DNA of 64,000 nt from Campylorhamphus procurvoides (lineage: Eukaryota > Chordata > Aves > Passeriformes > Dendrocolaptidae): positions 2,001,160 through 2,065,159 of the forward strand of contig WBMV01006289.1 of NCBI GenBank assembly GCA_013396655.1, given 5' to 3'. The translations under genes and the position numbers were made by a program. Below, piece by piece: positions 34,101-49,100 of this stretch (position 1 is its first letter; each line of letters starts with the position of its first letter). The notes below the pieces were generated by a model. That model saw only the letters and a program-made list of their open reading frames with translations. It ran no database searches and had not been told where the DNA came from.

Positions 34101-37100
34101 GTACATGAATAAAGATAGGATAAAAAAAAATTAGCAATATAGATAACCAGGCTGTGAATACCAGACACCCAGAAATAGTAGAAATGCTTAGGATGCACAG
34201 ATGTTAGAATTAACTCCCATCTACAGGTAGAGCATTGTTGATTAGCAGAAACAGTTTTTGTGCATATATTGTGATGATTCTGTGAAAGTTTCCATATATG
34301 CACTATCTATGGGTGAAATTAGGCTCAGATATTGCAAAGAAAAAATTGATATGGATATTGGTTATTTGCTTCTAAATACCTTCATTTTCACTTTAAAGTC
34401 ACTTACTAATAAAAGGGAGAAACATAAATCCAGTATCCCGTGGCAGTGCTAGGGGCAGGCAAAGTAAGAACCAACCCAAAGGTGCTCACTGAGGCCAGTT
34501 ACTGGGAGCTGACTATTCCCATTTAGACAGTCAGTGTGTATTTCTTCTATGCATTTAATTACAGATGTTTTAATATCAATTATACCATAATTCTAAAGAA
34601 ATACAAAATGTTAATATTACTTGCACTGTGTGATTTTTACTGTATTGGTAAAAAAAAAAAGTGATAATAGCTAAAAGTAGTGCGTCACTTCCATACTCTA
34701 ATCTCTCTAAAGGCACACTAGCAAGTAGCTTGAACTTTAAGTTATTTTAACAAGGAGCAGAACTAGTGAATCTTGGTTTCCAATGAATTTGTCTTGTGAC
34801 ATGTAATGAAGTATAAACTGGAGGGTTTTTGCTGGGTGGATTGCACAGCTTTCTAATCACAGTTGAGGTGCTGTGGCTGCCTTTTCGACCAAAGGGGCAT
34901 CTACTCCTCAAACTAATTTTACTATGTTTATACAGCATTAACGAGATTAAGGACTCTACTTCTCTGCTGGATAATGAATGCAAAAGTTACTAGGATGGGG
35001 CAGGCAGATGACATAAATCTTTCTTAGGGAACTTATCCGGAACATTAAAATTCCATGAATCTTCCTTTGTGATTCCTAATGGGGTTTGTAACAGCAAGAG
35101 ATGGTACTGGGTTTTTTTAAGCAGTTTAGCCTTGGCATTTCCAAACAGCTAAGGGTAACTCTTGCCTTTATATGATGATAGCATGATCTATTTTTCCATG
35201 AAATGCAAAGATCTCTGTATGTCTTGTGCAGGGAAGGTAGCAAGGCCTGTGATAAGGGGTGAGAGGGAGGGAAGGAAAAGGAATGAAGGGTTGCAGAACA
35301 TTGCTGTCTGTGGCATAACAAACAGGGAAAGGAGCAAGGGCAGCTAAGCCTGTCACTGGAGAAGCAAGTGATGTTGTGTAACCAGGGTAATGCCAGAAAG
35401 CACCTCGGAAGAGAATGGGGTTTTTGATACTCTAATGTGTAACCACATTGACCATTTAAATGAGATGTCTGTTGCACTGTATTGAGAAGGAAATGTCGTT
35501 CTGTGCAAATTTTGGCAAAAGCTTCATCTATGTAAAAGTATTATACACGTGCCTTCTTATAGTTTAGAAAAACTTCCAGGTAAAGGCACTGAAGCTTCTT
35601 GATATTTGCACAAACACTGATTCAGTGCACAGAACTATCTATGTGCAGATGAGCTAAAAAATACACTCTTGCTTTATGCTGCACAGAGACTGAGAATTAT
35701 AAATACAAACTGTTGGCAGATCATGAGAGCTGGGATCAGTATATTCTTTTCCATGAGTACTAACAACTGATGGAAACCTAAACATAATAAGAATAAAATA
35801 GTAACTCAATTAGTTGACTTCATTTGCATCTATGATTTATTCAATTTGGTAACACTCTTCTACCAAATATGGGCATATCTGAGTTCTGTCTTTTGGAGGA
35901 AATGTGCACTGAGACAAATTTGTCATTTAAGTAAAACTGAATTATTTGAAGCAGTCAACATTTGGCAAATAAAGGTGGAAAAAAATAAAGTTCTTCTTTA
36001 GAGAATAGTTTCATAGTAATGAAGATTAGATGATTTTTTTTTTTAAATTTTAGCAGAGAAGTGAATTACAGGACTCTGGTTAGAGGAAGAAAAGTATCAT
36101 GGTATCATGGAGATGGTGGTAGACTTTCCTTGCATCAAACCTTAATGAAGAAGCACAAAAGATTTATTTTAGAATATAAGAAGAGAAACACTTCATAATA
36201 GGAGAGTATTACTGGCAGCTTTCTGCTGTGGGCTGCTGATGCCACAGTGAATGACTGAGGTATCATGGCAGGTTTTAGAAATGAATGAAGCATATAACAG
36301 ACAAATGGCAGTTAGGAATTGTTAATTTAGGGGGGAGAAGTAAGAAGGAACAAACTGATATAGCATAACAAGGTATGAAAAATAAGAAAAAAAATCTTAA
36401 AGTAGTTTTAGTGGCTGTGCTAATTAATAATTGTATATAATGAGTTTGGTTAGGACTGTTTTTCAGTGCTAGGTGTCCTGGAATTCTTTTTTGGAAGGTG
36501 TAGACAGAGGTCACAGAAGTCATAACTGAATAGAACAAAATGGGAAGGAATAGTAGTAGAGCAATCACCACTTTTAACTGCTGCAAAGTGTGCCCTGAAT
36601 CTGTCAGCAGGATTTCTGGTTTTGTTTTTCAGAAGAAAAAGTATAGCAAAACAGATCAAACCTAACATTTTTTGTCTGAGTCCCCATCACTCACTAAAGG
36701 AAATGACAAACTCATTTTATGTGATTTTTATGGTTATCCCTTCCCCCTTCCCCTCAATCCTGTTTTATTCATTAATTGCAATTCCCAGTTTTTGTTCCAA
36801 GCCTTTAAACTGGATTATCACCTTTTCATTCCAATATTCTCTCCTAGTTGCCTATAGTTATCACTGCCTTTTTATAAGGGTTGATTTCATAACTTTTTGA
36901 TCTGCTTTAGTACTTTACTATATAACATAACCATAATTATTTTTCCTTTTGAAGAAATTGACTTTTGTTTTCAAGCTCCTGAAAATTTTTTATTTAAACG
37001 GCATAAACATTCACTAAATTCTATTTGTGGCCCATGTTAAAAATACTCAGTTACCTGTAGGTAAATACAAGGTATTTTCATGTTTAAAACTTATATTTAT

Positions 37101-38150
37101 AAAAGTTTGTGCAGGGGCAATGACTCATAAAAGTTGGCAAATAGAAATTTCAAAGACAGGGAATATTTAAATGAAGAATCTCAGTTAAAAAAACCCAAAC
37201 ACTAAACAATTTTGTAATTTAGAGCAGTAAGGAGAAAAAAGAAGAATTTAAAGATACTAGGGCAATAGGAGCAAGGCTGAAATGTTTGAGAGAAAAAGCC
37301 CCGTCCTGTTGTGGGCCCAAATGGCTGACACGTGCCCAGACATGGCCAGCATGGCTCTGGCACTGGCTCCCTGGCCACACCATGGTGCAGAAGTATAACT
37401 GAGAGGCAGTGGGAACTCATTAAACCACACTACATAATTATTTTAATTGTAAAGGTAAATATCTGTTTTAATGTATATGATTCAGGCATGTGGTTGTTTT
37501 ATGTTTTGCTTTTCCATTCGGTTTTAGGCCTTAGTAATGTTTTTGGCTAAATGCTCCTAACATTTGGGAGTAAGCCTTCTCTTTTCTCCTTGCCCCTTTC
37601 CTTCATTTTCACCTCGCTGCAGATGGCTTCTGATGTGGCTTGAGACTGAAAAGGAGACATTTTACAGTGGTACTGAATACATTTGAGATCTTCAATAGAT
37701 CACGTGGATATGATTGCTATACCGCTGTTGTTCCTATGATATTAGCATAGGTTTAACAGTGAACTGTAGAAGAACTAGTGATTATAAACTATTTCTAAGT
37801 TTTTACTATTTAGAATGAATGATGTTTAGCCTTTGGACTAAAATTTGCTTTAGAAGATTGGTGTTCACGTTTCGATATAATACTGTCATGGTTAAGCCTT
37901 ATCTACTTGATAGCTAAACTTTGGACTTGACATAGCACAACCACATCCTCACATCAACACCTGCCAATCAAGAAAAATATCAGTAATCCATCGAAGACAG
38001 AGAAACATTTATCCACACAGAACCTATACCAACAACTCCAGGCTTTTGAAAGTGGCTTTCAGTGGCTTTTGAAATATAATTACACAAAAGGGAATAGACG
38101 CATTCCTTGGTGCCTTATACTTTACAAAGCCACGGCTTGTTGTTAAATTA
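25165..38150. other. Intergenic gene desert, first part
   Basis: Thirteen kilobases of AT-rich DNA with no recognised gene, RNA or young repeat. Overlapping chance frames on both strands at 27842-28385 (145 and 98 codons) are the longest here. An AAT microsatellite lies at about 33399-33420. The segment at 31645-31700 vaguely resembles an old palindromic amniote repeat, but is too worn to call. Confidence 0.6.
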
Positions 38151-38152
38151 TT

Positions 38153-38765
38153 ATCATAGAATCACACAAGACCCAGTTGGAAGGTACCTGAAGGATTGTC
38201 TGATCCAAACCTTTTTGCAAAAGCCTGGCTCAGACAAGGTGACCCAGCACAATGTCTTCCTGAATCCCCAGTGTTGGGGAATCCACCATATTCTGGGGGA
38301 GATTATTCTAATGACTGATTGTTCTCACTGTGAAAAATTTTCCTCTCATGCCCAATTGGAATTGACCCAGGAGTAATGTGTACCCATTACCTTGCCTTTT
38401 TTCCATGTGAATCCTTGTTAAAAGGGAGTCTCCATCTTCTTGTAGCCACTCTTTAAGCACTTGAACATGGTGACAAGGTCTCCCCTAAACCTCTTGTCAA
38501 TCCGAACAAATCCTGGTGTCTCAGCCTTTCCTCATATGGCACGGTGCCCAGTCCTTGGATCATCTTTGTGGCTCTTTTCAGGACCCTCTCCAGCCTGCTC
38601 CCATCCTTTTTTATAGTGTGGACCAAAACTGAGCACAGTATTCCAGCTGCGGCCTGACAAGCACTGAGTGGAGTGGGATAATGCCTTCTTTACCTCGGCT
38701 GGTGCCTTTGTTGATGCAAGCCAGCATCCTGTTGTGTTTCCATGCTGCAGCAGCACATCGTGTGT
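38153..38765 (-). mobile_element. CR1 LINE, 5'-truncated, minus orientation
   Basis: Read on the minus strand it encodes remnants of the CR1 ORF2 C-terminus, including VLVRPQLEYCAQFW (about 38614-38664). It then continues through the typical CR1 3' region (GGGGACCTTGTCACCATG-like and TTCAGGTACCTTCCAACTGG) and ends in TGTGATTCTATGAT, the avian octamer-type tail (plus-strand ATCATAGAATCACA at 38153-38166). Frameshifts and stops break the reverse transcriptase frame, so it is dead. Almost the whole 5' part is missing, as usual for CR1. It is the clearest indicator that the window is avian. Confidence 0.9.
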
Positions 38766-38769
38766 TGTC

Positions 38770-41700
38770 ATTCAGATTGTGAATGAAAAGGTAGGCAACC
38801 TGTTTCCTGGATTTATTTTCTGTACAAAATAATAAAATAAAGGCAAACCAAAAAAAGGAGAGGCAAATTGTCATGAAAGAAACAACACCTGAATCCTAAT
38901 TTTTCAGAATGCTGGTACTAACAGCAAGAATAGAAAAGAAAAATGAGTACTTTCTGAAGTCTTTTTAAAAGAGTTTGCTGGAAGATTTTTGGAAATTAAA
39001 ACTAAATTTGTCAGATGATATGTAAGCCTCAGCTACCTGCTAAAACTTGTCAACTCCTAATTTTACATCACACTGTTGATCACACTGTAGGACTTGATAA
39101 TATGTTTATGATCATGTCACTGAAATGGAAGAGGCAAAGTTAAATTGTCATGTCTAATCCAGTAGGGGTCTTGGTCTTTCATGTATATTTGATGATAAAC
39201 AATCCCACTGAAGCCTGGCTGGTGTATTGCAGCAGTACCCTAACAGGAAGGACTTGTGTTTAGGTTTGTTATTCTTTGCTGCCTCAGGCATAAGCATCTA
39301 TATATCTCTAGATATTTTAAACCAAGTAGAATTAAAATTATACAGACTTTTAACAAAAGAGTAGTGTCATCTGTAATCCTGGTTTTGTCTTTAGGGTTAT
39401 CATTTTGCATTTTATTTAGCAACTGAATAAGAGAAGCCCTGCCAATTACTGTCAGGTACTGGTAGACAGTTATTGGGTGTTCAAGTTAAGATTCTGTGCA
39501 TTATAAAATTATTTAGCAATTAGATTTCAAAGTAGCATATGATCTATGGTGCTGATCTCAGGTTCCGTCCTTCCTCTTGCATAATAAAACCTAGTAAATG
39601 TAATTTAAAATATACATTTATGTTCTCTTTGTAACTATTAGCCCCGTTGCCATTAGTATATGAGATGCTACTATACGTAATGGTAGCAAGTAGTGGAACT
39701 TGACAAGATTCCTCAAATCTAAATATATTAAATCATTAAATTCAAGATGGAACCTACTTTAAAGGGCTGTAAATGTTAATTTGCTAAATTGTTTTGCACC
39801 TTGCAGAAAGAACAAACATATACATGCATTTTACCTGCATACAATAGGCCCCTGTTTGTAATTTGCCCTTACTGAGCTATGCATATTTATGCTCCAGCAG
39901 TTCAATACATGCTCCTGCCACTGGCTCCCCAGACATCTGCCTTGATTCCAGCTCGAGTATCACTCCAAGCAGCTAGAACACTTTATACTATTTGGATCAA
40001 CTTTATTCTGCTGTATATATTACAGTTGTAAATATACCTTTAAACTCTTTTTGAATGTGAGGAGATATTTATCATATCTGTAGCTGATTTGTGATAAACT
40101 ATTTCTGGCATATTTTCTATCATTTAATGAAGCAGCTTTTATCCATTTGAAACCAAGAACCGCCTGATTAGGAAAATATATAGCTGAACTGCTGAGCAGG
40201 TGAATTAACACAGTTAAGTATTCCTTCGGAGAGTCAACAGAAATGCTTCAGTGTCTTCCAAGATTTTGATTCTTAGCTTACCAGCAAATTTTCAATCTCA
40301 AGAAGGCATGTGTAGTTGTCATTAACTTTTACTGTGAAAATATTTGTGCATAAATCACTTTCATAAAGTGAGAACTGCACAAAGAGAGGTAGTAGCTCCC
40401 TTTGGCTCCATGTGATGACAAGTCTTAAGCAGAGTTGCAGCTTTACTCAAATATTTGAATGATAAATGTCCTGGATTCAGTGTCACAGGAATAGCTTGTA
40501 AGTGCAAGTAAGGAAAAGTACACCTTTGCAAACCACTCAGCACTGACAACACAGTTAAGAAAAGCCTGAGTGCCATCTGGATATTCCTTGTGGCTGTTTT
40601 CTTCTCCAGAGGAGCTTCCAGGAAAAGACAGCCAAGTATTAATGTAGAAGTGCAGTAAGATACAGAACTTACCTTTCTGACAATGCCATTTATGCAGACT
40701 TTTATCCTGTCTGCATCCTACTCCTGTCCCAGGGCTCCAAGGAAGTGCCTCAGGTTTTCTGTCCATTGTCACTTGCTTTTGGAAAAAGGGTACTTTGTGC
40801 TGGTGGGTCTGTGTTCATCTTGAAGCTAAATGCAGTCTTCCTCTCCATTTATCTTCCCATCCTTTGTCTTGGATTCTCTGACATCTAACCTGATAGCTCT
40901 GATTTACCAGTCTCCTGGGAAAGCCCTTCCCTTTCTTTCCTTTGTGGAAAAGTGACCCAACAGCTGTGTTGGAAAGATTTGAGGGTTTGCTCTGGAAGAC
41001 CTTGGTTTCCTCTCAGGACATTTCCCACACAAGGTGTGAGCAGCTAATTAGCCAGCTCTGCTTTTCTGCCCCAGTCTTGAAAGCCTCGAGATGCTCTGAC
41101 TTCCCACGGGCCTGTTTTGTGGGGAAGGAAAATGTATTTCATGTGGAGCAGGCCAGGCTGAGCCAATTGCTGGAGTCTTGAGAGCATGTGTGTTTAAAAG
41201 TGAGTGTGAATATTTCACAGTAAAATATGAAAGGTCTACTTTGTGGTCTTTTAAAAATATTTCTGGCACAGCCAAACAAGTAAGATGGGAGACAGGCTTT
41301 TTGTATGGGATTACTTGGTGCCAGTGCAGCATTTTCTCCTTGCCAAGTTTTTGGTTAACTTGGAAAGTATATTTCCTTGATTATGATGAGGCGAGACGCT
41401 CTTTAAATAGAAAATAAATTTTATCGCCATCTGCAGAGCAATCTGATGAATTAAATGAGGAGTTACAAAACTCTTCTGTTGGCCCTTTTTTAATAAGCTG
41501 GTTCATATGGATTTTATAAACCCAGAACCGGATTTTAAATATGCATCCCTCAAAATTTTTCATGAAATAGTTTGTTACATAGTGACAATCTTGATCAGAT
41601 TATATTCCTTTTAGATGTTTTGTCCCAATTTGAGATAAAATTATTCTTCTGTGTTGCTATAAGATTTAAACTCCATGTATCTGTACTAGTAATTTATTTT

Positions 41701-43135
41701 GAACAGTTTGAGATGCTTCAAGTGTTGGCATTCATATACCGTCAGTCAAATACAGCAAAAATAACACTTTATCACCAGAAACCTTGTGTCATATTCAGGT
41801 TTACCAAGTAACCTCACGAATTAAAGCAAGAGCTTAGGTACACCAGCAGCTATAAACATCTGTTTAAACATGTTAGGGATTATTAGGGTAGTACCACAGC
41901 CTTGTTAACATGAAGTGTGAGCCAGGTCTGCAGTCCAAAGCAAGCATAAGAACTGTGATGTAGCAAAAAGAAGGGAAAAACCTCATTTTTGCAGAGTGAA
42001 GATTAATTGGACATATACAATAAGTACACACAAGATTTTAAACTTTCATTCAAATCTGTTCCAGCCATAAAAACACAGCTGTTCAAGCTAACAAAGCATT
42101 ATAGGTCTAGACCTGCAAATGAGCACATGAATGGTATTAGAAATTAAAATCTGCAGTAAAAGTTTAGGGCTCAGTTTGTCACATATATACACAGTCAGAT
42201 CCCATTGAAAATAATGCCAAGTTCAGATTCAGACTTTGGTGTTCATTATAAATGCACTCTAAAATCTTGTGATTGAACAAAAATTGCTCTTGGGTCCTCA
42301 ATCTTCCAATATAATGCTGTGGGATTAGGGAAACTGAGAGACAGACAGTGAGAATGATTACTTTTTTGTGCAGAAGAATACCAAGAAGTGTTTGTTTGGG
42401 GTTGCTTTTAGAAAAGATGACACCACATCTATTTCGCCCTATTTCTTCTCCAGTATGCTTTAAGCCTTAACCATAATTGAGAAAACTTTTGCCAAAGCCT
42501 TTACTTCATCCGAGCAAAACCTCATGACTGGGGGTATTACCCTTCTGAAAGTGGCAGCTGTCCTTCCTTTAAATCTTATTCTGTCTGGCCTCCTTGATTT
42601 TGTGCCTTCTAAGCCCTTTTCATAAACAAGCAAATCTGTCTTTCAGGAATTGTTTCTGGGCAGAGGACGTGCAGAACCATCTTCTCACTCTTTCATTTTC
42701 ACACCTCTTTCCCTCCATGCAAACTACAGCTTTAGCTATTCTGATATGACCTCACGGTTGCTTGGATTTTAGTTCATATGTAAGATGGCTAAAACCCTTA
42801 GTGTTTTCATCATGTTGTTCCTTTCCTCCTTTTTAATAACTTCCAACAAAATTAAACTTTACCTGTCATTTATGCAGTAATTGTTTTATCATCACTTCTT
42901 TGTGATCTGCACATCTAGGTGATAGTCAAATCTTGCATAATTTCCATAAGTAATCGAGGTGTCTCCTTTTCTATTCATTCACATAACCAGAACGTATAAC
43001 TAAAATAGACAATTGTGTCAATGTCCCTTTCAGTTCTGCCTTGTTTATGTCCCTCAATGTACTCTAGAGTGTTTTTCACTCCCAAGTTCACAGGACTCAG
43101 TTTTTTAAATTAATCTAATTTCTCTTTCCCCCCCC
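38770..43135. other. Intergenic gene desert, second part
   Basis: AT-rich single-copy sequence, no gene recognised. A block at about 41170-41560, with TTTATCGCCATCTGCAG and long mixed-complexity sequence, looks more constrained than its surroundings, but this is only an impression. Confidence 0.55.
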
Positions 43136-43157
43136 NNNNNNNNNNNNNNNCCCCCCC
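43129..43157. repeat. Poly-C run interrupted by a 15-base assembly gap
   Basis: C residues flank 15 unknown bases (43136-43150) on both sides. The gap sits inside a C homopolymer, so it probably reflects sequencing failure in the run. The true length is unknown. Confidence 0.9.
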
Positions 43158-46100
43158 TTATGCTATATGCAGCCTACTTCCATAAATTTTGTGTTCTTTC
43201 ACTGGTAAAGTTATGGGTAGTTCTCAGTTTCAAAAGAGATCATGAAATCAATTTCTATGAAGAACCAGCCTGTCAATTACAGCCTAATATTGTTTATAAT
43301 TCTATTTTTATTAATTGTTATTCAGAGTCATAGGTTAGGAAACCTTGGTGTTTTGCTGCACTGTAGGACTTCAAACAGGATAGGAGAATAATGTATAGAA
43401 TAGATGAGACAATCAAAAAATAGGTGTGAGAACAGATTATTAGAATATCTTGCAATGGAGTGATGTTTGAATTTAAGAAACTGAAGCATAATAGTACAAG
43501 CAAGCATTTCCCACTTCTTTGTGTGTGTGCTGTGATAATAAAGGAGCACAACAACCAGACACTAGAAATGCTAGAAATGGACCATTCACGTCTTGGAGTG
43601 CCAGCGGAAACAAAAAAGACAAATCACTGTCGTAGAAATATGCTTAAGCAGTTTGCCAAGAAGCAAATTTTGCTGCAGAGTTCTTAAATGATTCAGTGTA
43701 TCCTCTGGTTTGAGAGAATTACTTTTTATCTTATTCCTGTGTCAGGTTTTCTACTCAGTTTTTAAAAAGAAATCCTTTTCCTTATTAGGAAAAAAACACC
43801 CTTCCTTAAGTTCTGGAAGAATGAATAGCTTATAGAATTGTCTGTTTTCTATATACATTGGTTGGGAGGATGAGTGTTTGAAAGGACCAATATTGGAAAG
43901 ACTCAGCAGTGTTTGCTACTTAAAAAAAAAAAAAATCATGATTAGAAACTGTCCTGGACTGTAGTTCTTCATTATAGATGTCTTTTTGTGCCTTTCTGCT
44001 AGCTAGTGTTTTGAAAGAATGCAAGCTAGTTTGTGAAAACTGTATCTATTCACAATGACTTGGTGGAAGGTGTGTGGAAGCTGATGAAGGAGCAAAATCC
44101 CATATGATCTACTTTGTGACTCAAGTCTGTGTGTTCCTTGCTGCACTCATGAATGGGCTAACTCTCAACAGAAGACTTCTTTACCTTTCTCTTTCCTCTT
44201 GAAGTATTAATATTCACATTTGAGAACAATACCAGACATTCTGATGGAAATGGCACTGCTACAAAGAATGGTCACAGCCCCTAAAGGAGTGGTTTCAACT
44301 TGACAATCTTTCTAGCTGGAGTCGGTAGGACAAATTCATGAGAACTGCGGGAGAGTGTGGCCAGTTTTCCTCTGAAAACCTGACTGGCACATCTGAAGAG
44401 TTGCTCAAATATGACAACAATCAAAATCTAGATACAATTTTAATACTTTCAATTGTTGAAATCTGCATATTTGGAAAAAACCCCACACAACTGAACAACT
44501 TAAAATCTCTCCGCATTCTGCATGTAACCAATGAGTTTGCAAATCAAAATTAATCACCTGAAGGGGGTGATGAGCTTCCCTAATCTTCACAACAAAAAAT
44601 TAAAACAGTCAGCCTCATCAGAAGCTAGAGCATTTCAAGAACCTTATTTGAAAACACATCTGATCTCCAGTGCAAATCTCATTTACCTTCAAGAACTCAA
44701 ATACTGAAGACAGCATTGACTTTCACAAAATGTTAAAGTGGCTATTCTAATACAACCTTCAGAAAACTAAAAGTGTGGTCACCTTCTATATTTTAGTAGA
44801 ATTGGATCAGAAAATAGAGAAACAAATACATGAATTGTATTTCAACATGAGAAAAGTGATGTATTGTCATTTGCTGAATTTAGCTCTGGGATGCTGAGAA
44901 CCCCTCCCTGCCTATACCAGGCCTGAATAATGAGATTTGTTTGATTTGTGCCCATAAATTCAAGATAAAAGATGAGTTTGACTCGCTTAGAAAAACAAAG
45001 CAAAAAAATGTAGATGAACATTATTCAAAGAAGGTATTAAAGGCAAACAGGAAAATGGCAAACCACTGCTGCTTAGAGTGATGCATTTGACAATTCCGAA
45101 CTGACAGATTGAGTTAATGCTTGGGGTTTTTTTTCTAGCACTTAATTCACTTCTTGTTTTGTTTTGAAATTTAATAATCTAAGCATGTTTAAAAATTTAA
45201 TGACAGATTTTTTACAGTCAAATTTAAATTCAGGAAAGCAATGACAAGTGCTCTAGTACAAAAATAACACACCTAATTTCAACACCTAAAGTCAATGTAA
45301 TGTCTAACGTACAAATTATAGGGTGTATGGTAGAATAATTCTTTGATACTCTTTTTGGTCACAGTGATACAAAGTTTTGTAAAATTGGAAAAAACCCCTC
45401 AACTGTTATAAATTTTAACAGGAATAACACAAAATTTTTCAGTATTAGCCAGCAATTTTAGAACGTGTTGAATCCTATCAATCCAGCTCATTACTAGAAG
45501 TGGCAACTCCTGCCTTCTGAGAAGCTGACATGCATGTCCAGATACCAGCTGGAACATTCAAACAATCATTCTTGTGCCCTTAGGCTCCATCCTTCCCAAA
45601 CTTCTCCTTTAGCAGGATATCTGCAATAAATATGCCAGTTTTGAGACCGCTGATACAATGATATCACAAACTACCTTGTGTATCAAAGATCTGTACTTTC
45701 TCTTCCAAGCATCTATATGGCCTCTCTTAGAACTTTTCTGAATTTACAGCGAGGAGCATTTCTGTTCTGTACAGACCCTTGCACAGTGGGCCAGAGCAAG
45801 TACTTGTGGTTTCTATGGTAACATAATAGCTATTGAAGAATATTGCAGCCTAAAAGCATGATTTAGAAAACACGGCATAACAACATGATGTAGGTTTCCT
45901 TTCCCAGGGACCACTCTTCTGCTTTTTGCTTCTGGTAGCCACTGCGTAGTAACCATGAATTTGTCTTTGGGTTTCAAATAGGATGGCACAGGTTGGTGCT
46001 GACTGTGTGAATTAAGAGTGAATTCATGAAGAATAAGAATGGCAAGACTTTCCTGGAAGAACTTGTCATGATACTGAACATGTTGAAATTGGGAGTGGAG

Positions 46101-49100
46101 TGAAATGGAGCAATATGATGTTAATGGAATCCTGACTTTCTTAATTCTCATGTTAAGTAAAGGGGGAAGAGGAGAGATTTGCATGGAAGGACCCAGAATC
46201 AGGGTGAAGAAAGGCTTTGTACTGATGAAATTACTGGATTTTTTAATTTGCCTTTATTATGCATGGGAATTCTTACCCTCTGCTTCCCCCACTGCCTCCC
46301 AGCTCGTTTGCTCATTCCACACTTTGCTATGGCCAGCTCAGGAAGTTGTCTTAGATGTTTGCTAATGAATTTCATATGCTGCTGCCTACCAGCACAATTT
46401 CTGCCCTTGTATACGTAACTACCAAGAATATTTTCACTGTCAGACTCAGAATAGAGAAAATATATTCCTGTATGCTGTGGTGCTGGGATGAAGATATTTC
46501 AGAGAGAAGACTTTCAAATGAATATAATGAGGAGTATGCAGACGAAAATACAGTGCATATTTACATTGCAAGTCCAACAACAAAGAAAAATTGAAAACAA
46601 AACAGAAAGCGTGTTTGCAATATGTCATCCTAAAGGATATCTTTAAGTTGAAATGTTAAAAGCATTCTCAGTAACAGCAGACTACACCAATTTAAAACAA
46701 AGCCTAAATTTGTCATAACTCAACAGCTCAGAGTGCTGTATTCAAAGCAATTCCAAACTATTCAGATTTTGTCCAAACTTGCAAACTCCTTTTCTTTCTT
46801 TTTCCAAACCTCTCTCCTCCCTCTTTCAAACACCTCACATTGTCTGAGTTCCAATATATGCTGTTGATCTACCTGAAGTGTGCCTAGCCAGGGGATAAGG
46901 AAAAAATGTGATACCTATTTTTCACGTACTTTTTTATGATTAAAAAATTACTTTCCTCTCCATGGAAAGCTTGGGATTTAATCAAATATATGGATAAATA
47001 AACATACCCTCCTAGCTATGAAAGATTCCATTGCTTTGCTTTAAAACCGTAATTTAACATATGATTTATAGCTATAATTTGTTTGCATTATCTCATCTAG
47101 AAGCTGAAGTAGGGACCTTACTGTGCTAAACAGTCTATGAATGCATAGAATTAAAACTTGGAATGCTTAGAGCTTGGAGTTTTACTGTTGACTGCAACAC
47201 ATCAAGGATTTCACCTGTGACGAAAAACATGCCCTGCCACAGCAAACCTCATGCTCCTAATGAGCAAGATGGATTCACAAGGGGAGGAGAGGCAGGCAAA
47301 GTGGCTCGTGGTTATGAAGCAGATCAGCTTCAGAGCACAGAACGGGTCCTTCTGTCTCCTGTCACAGCGCAGTGCCCTGGGCGTGCTGCCTCGACACATA
47401 ATTAACTACTAAATCTTTCCAGCGCCCTTCGAGAAAGAGGGTAAATGAGCCTGCATTAAAGACTTTGCTGATGCCAGGGCTGATCCAGCCTGCTTAAACC
47501 TTGCTTTAATATCTCTGCACTACATTCAAGCCTGCCTGTATTCTTTCTTCTGGGACTCTCCAGGGAGTTGCCTCTGTTTTGAGAAATGATTTCTGGGGGA
47601 AGGCTTGCTCTGGACCCATGGGGGTGTAAAGTTCCCTTCCCAAAGAATGGAATAGGACAAGAGAAAGATGTCTGCTCACTGAACTTGTGGTGAAGGGTGT
47701 GGACAGTGCTGATGACCACAAAGAATTGTAGGGATTTCAGGGGACAGAATTTCGCCCCCCACCTTTACTGTAGGGGAACTCTCATGGGCAGAGAGAGCCA
47801 TTACAGATTTCTACTGGACCATCCATCCAGGCTTCCCAAAGCAGGACAAATGCCCTGGAAGAAAAAAATGCAGCACATAACCAAAAGATGGATCTTAAGT
47901 TCTTCCAAACTTGTTTTTACCACACTGAAACGTATGGAAGTTGCCATAGGAAACTGCTTCTGGAATGTATACCGTTTTCCTTACAGAATTCTCGTAATTA
48001 CGGTCCTGGCAACCAACAGCTATATTATAGAGGATTTTCCCCTTGGAGTTATTTTCAGGTTAAAAATGCAAATACAAGAGAACACAAATGAAAGTGGGAA
48101 AAACTGAGGGGTCATGGTGCTAGCTTCAGTCTGGGCTTAGGCTACATTTTAGCCTCTTCAATCACTTTGGAAATACCCAGTGCTGATGTGAAGTGACTGT
48201 TATGGTTGGGCTGTTACAACAAGGTTTTTCAGGTAGATTGGAGTGCTGACAGATACGTAAGAGTGGATTTTACAGGCAGTAGAAATCAATATTACATGAA
48301 GTTTTGAAAGGTCTTTTAGGTATAACATCCTAAATGACAGTTTCGAGGAAAGTAAACTTGGGCCACAGATTTCAGGATTTTTTTTTCTGACCTTGAGAGT
48401 TTAAAACTCACAAACCAGTATTAAGAAAGTTGGTTCCATTTGTTCCTCTTCATGGTACCATGAAGCTCTTTCAATCGCCCTCAGTTTTTGCCTTATTGTG
48501 CATTTTCCCCCTGTTATTTAGATTATATAATTATTTTTAATTTTAGAAATATTTGAACAATGTACTCGTGATGTACTCTGGTTACTCCTACTTCTGATTC
48601 CTCCTGTCTGGGAGATGACCTATCTGCATGTTTCTGCCAGTGGTAGCTTGAGGGCTGATGCATGGGATATTTCTTCTTGGGAAGGTCAATTGTTGAAGTC
48701 CAAATAAAAATGTATGTTCAGATCCATTTCTATGTGATATATATGCAATGTTTTAAACAAGGAAAATCCTAAACAATTTCCTAGCACAGAATAATGTAGG
48801 AAGATATCACTTGTGTTCCACCTGTCTCCTGCAAAAATCCTCAAAAAGTGATAAACTGAATTGTCAGATATAATTACACTTTTCTATAAACTTTCATGCA
48901 AGACTTAATTACCATATTTTGTGCATGCTCATGTACTGTCCTGGAAATTCATAGGCTATTTTATCTGCTGGCTTGATCTAGATGAATAATATAAACAGGC
49001 AACTTTATTTTTTGAAAAGCCTTACTGGTAGTGTTACAATTTGTTTCATATTTCTTAACTCTTCTACATGCCCAAAAAGAAAAAAAATCCCCTTTGATTT

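Noticed and set aside
38532..38874. Minus-strand frames as host genes
   Set aside because: They are broken remnants of the CR1 ORF2 C-terminus and 3' region.
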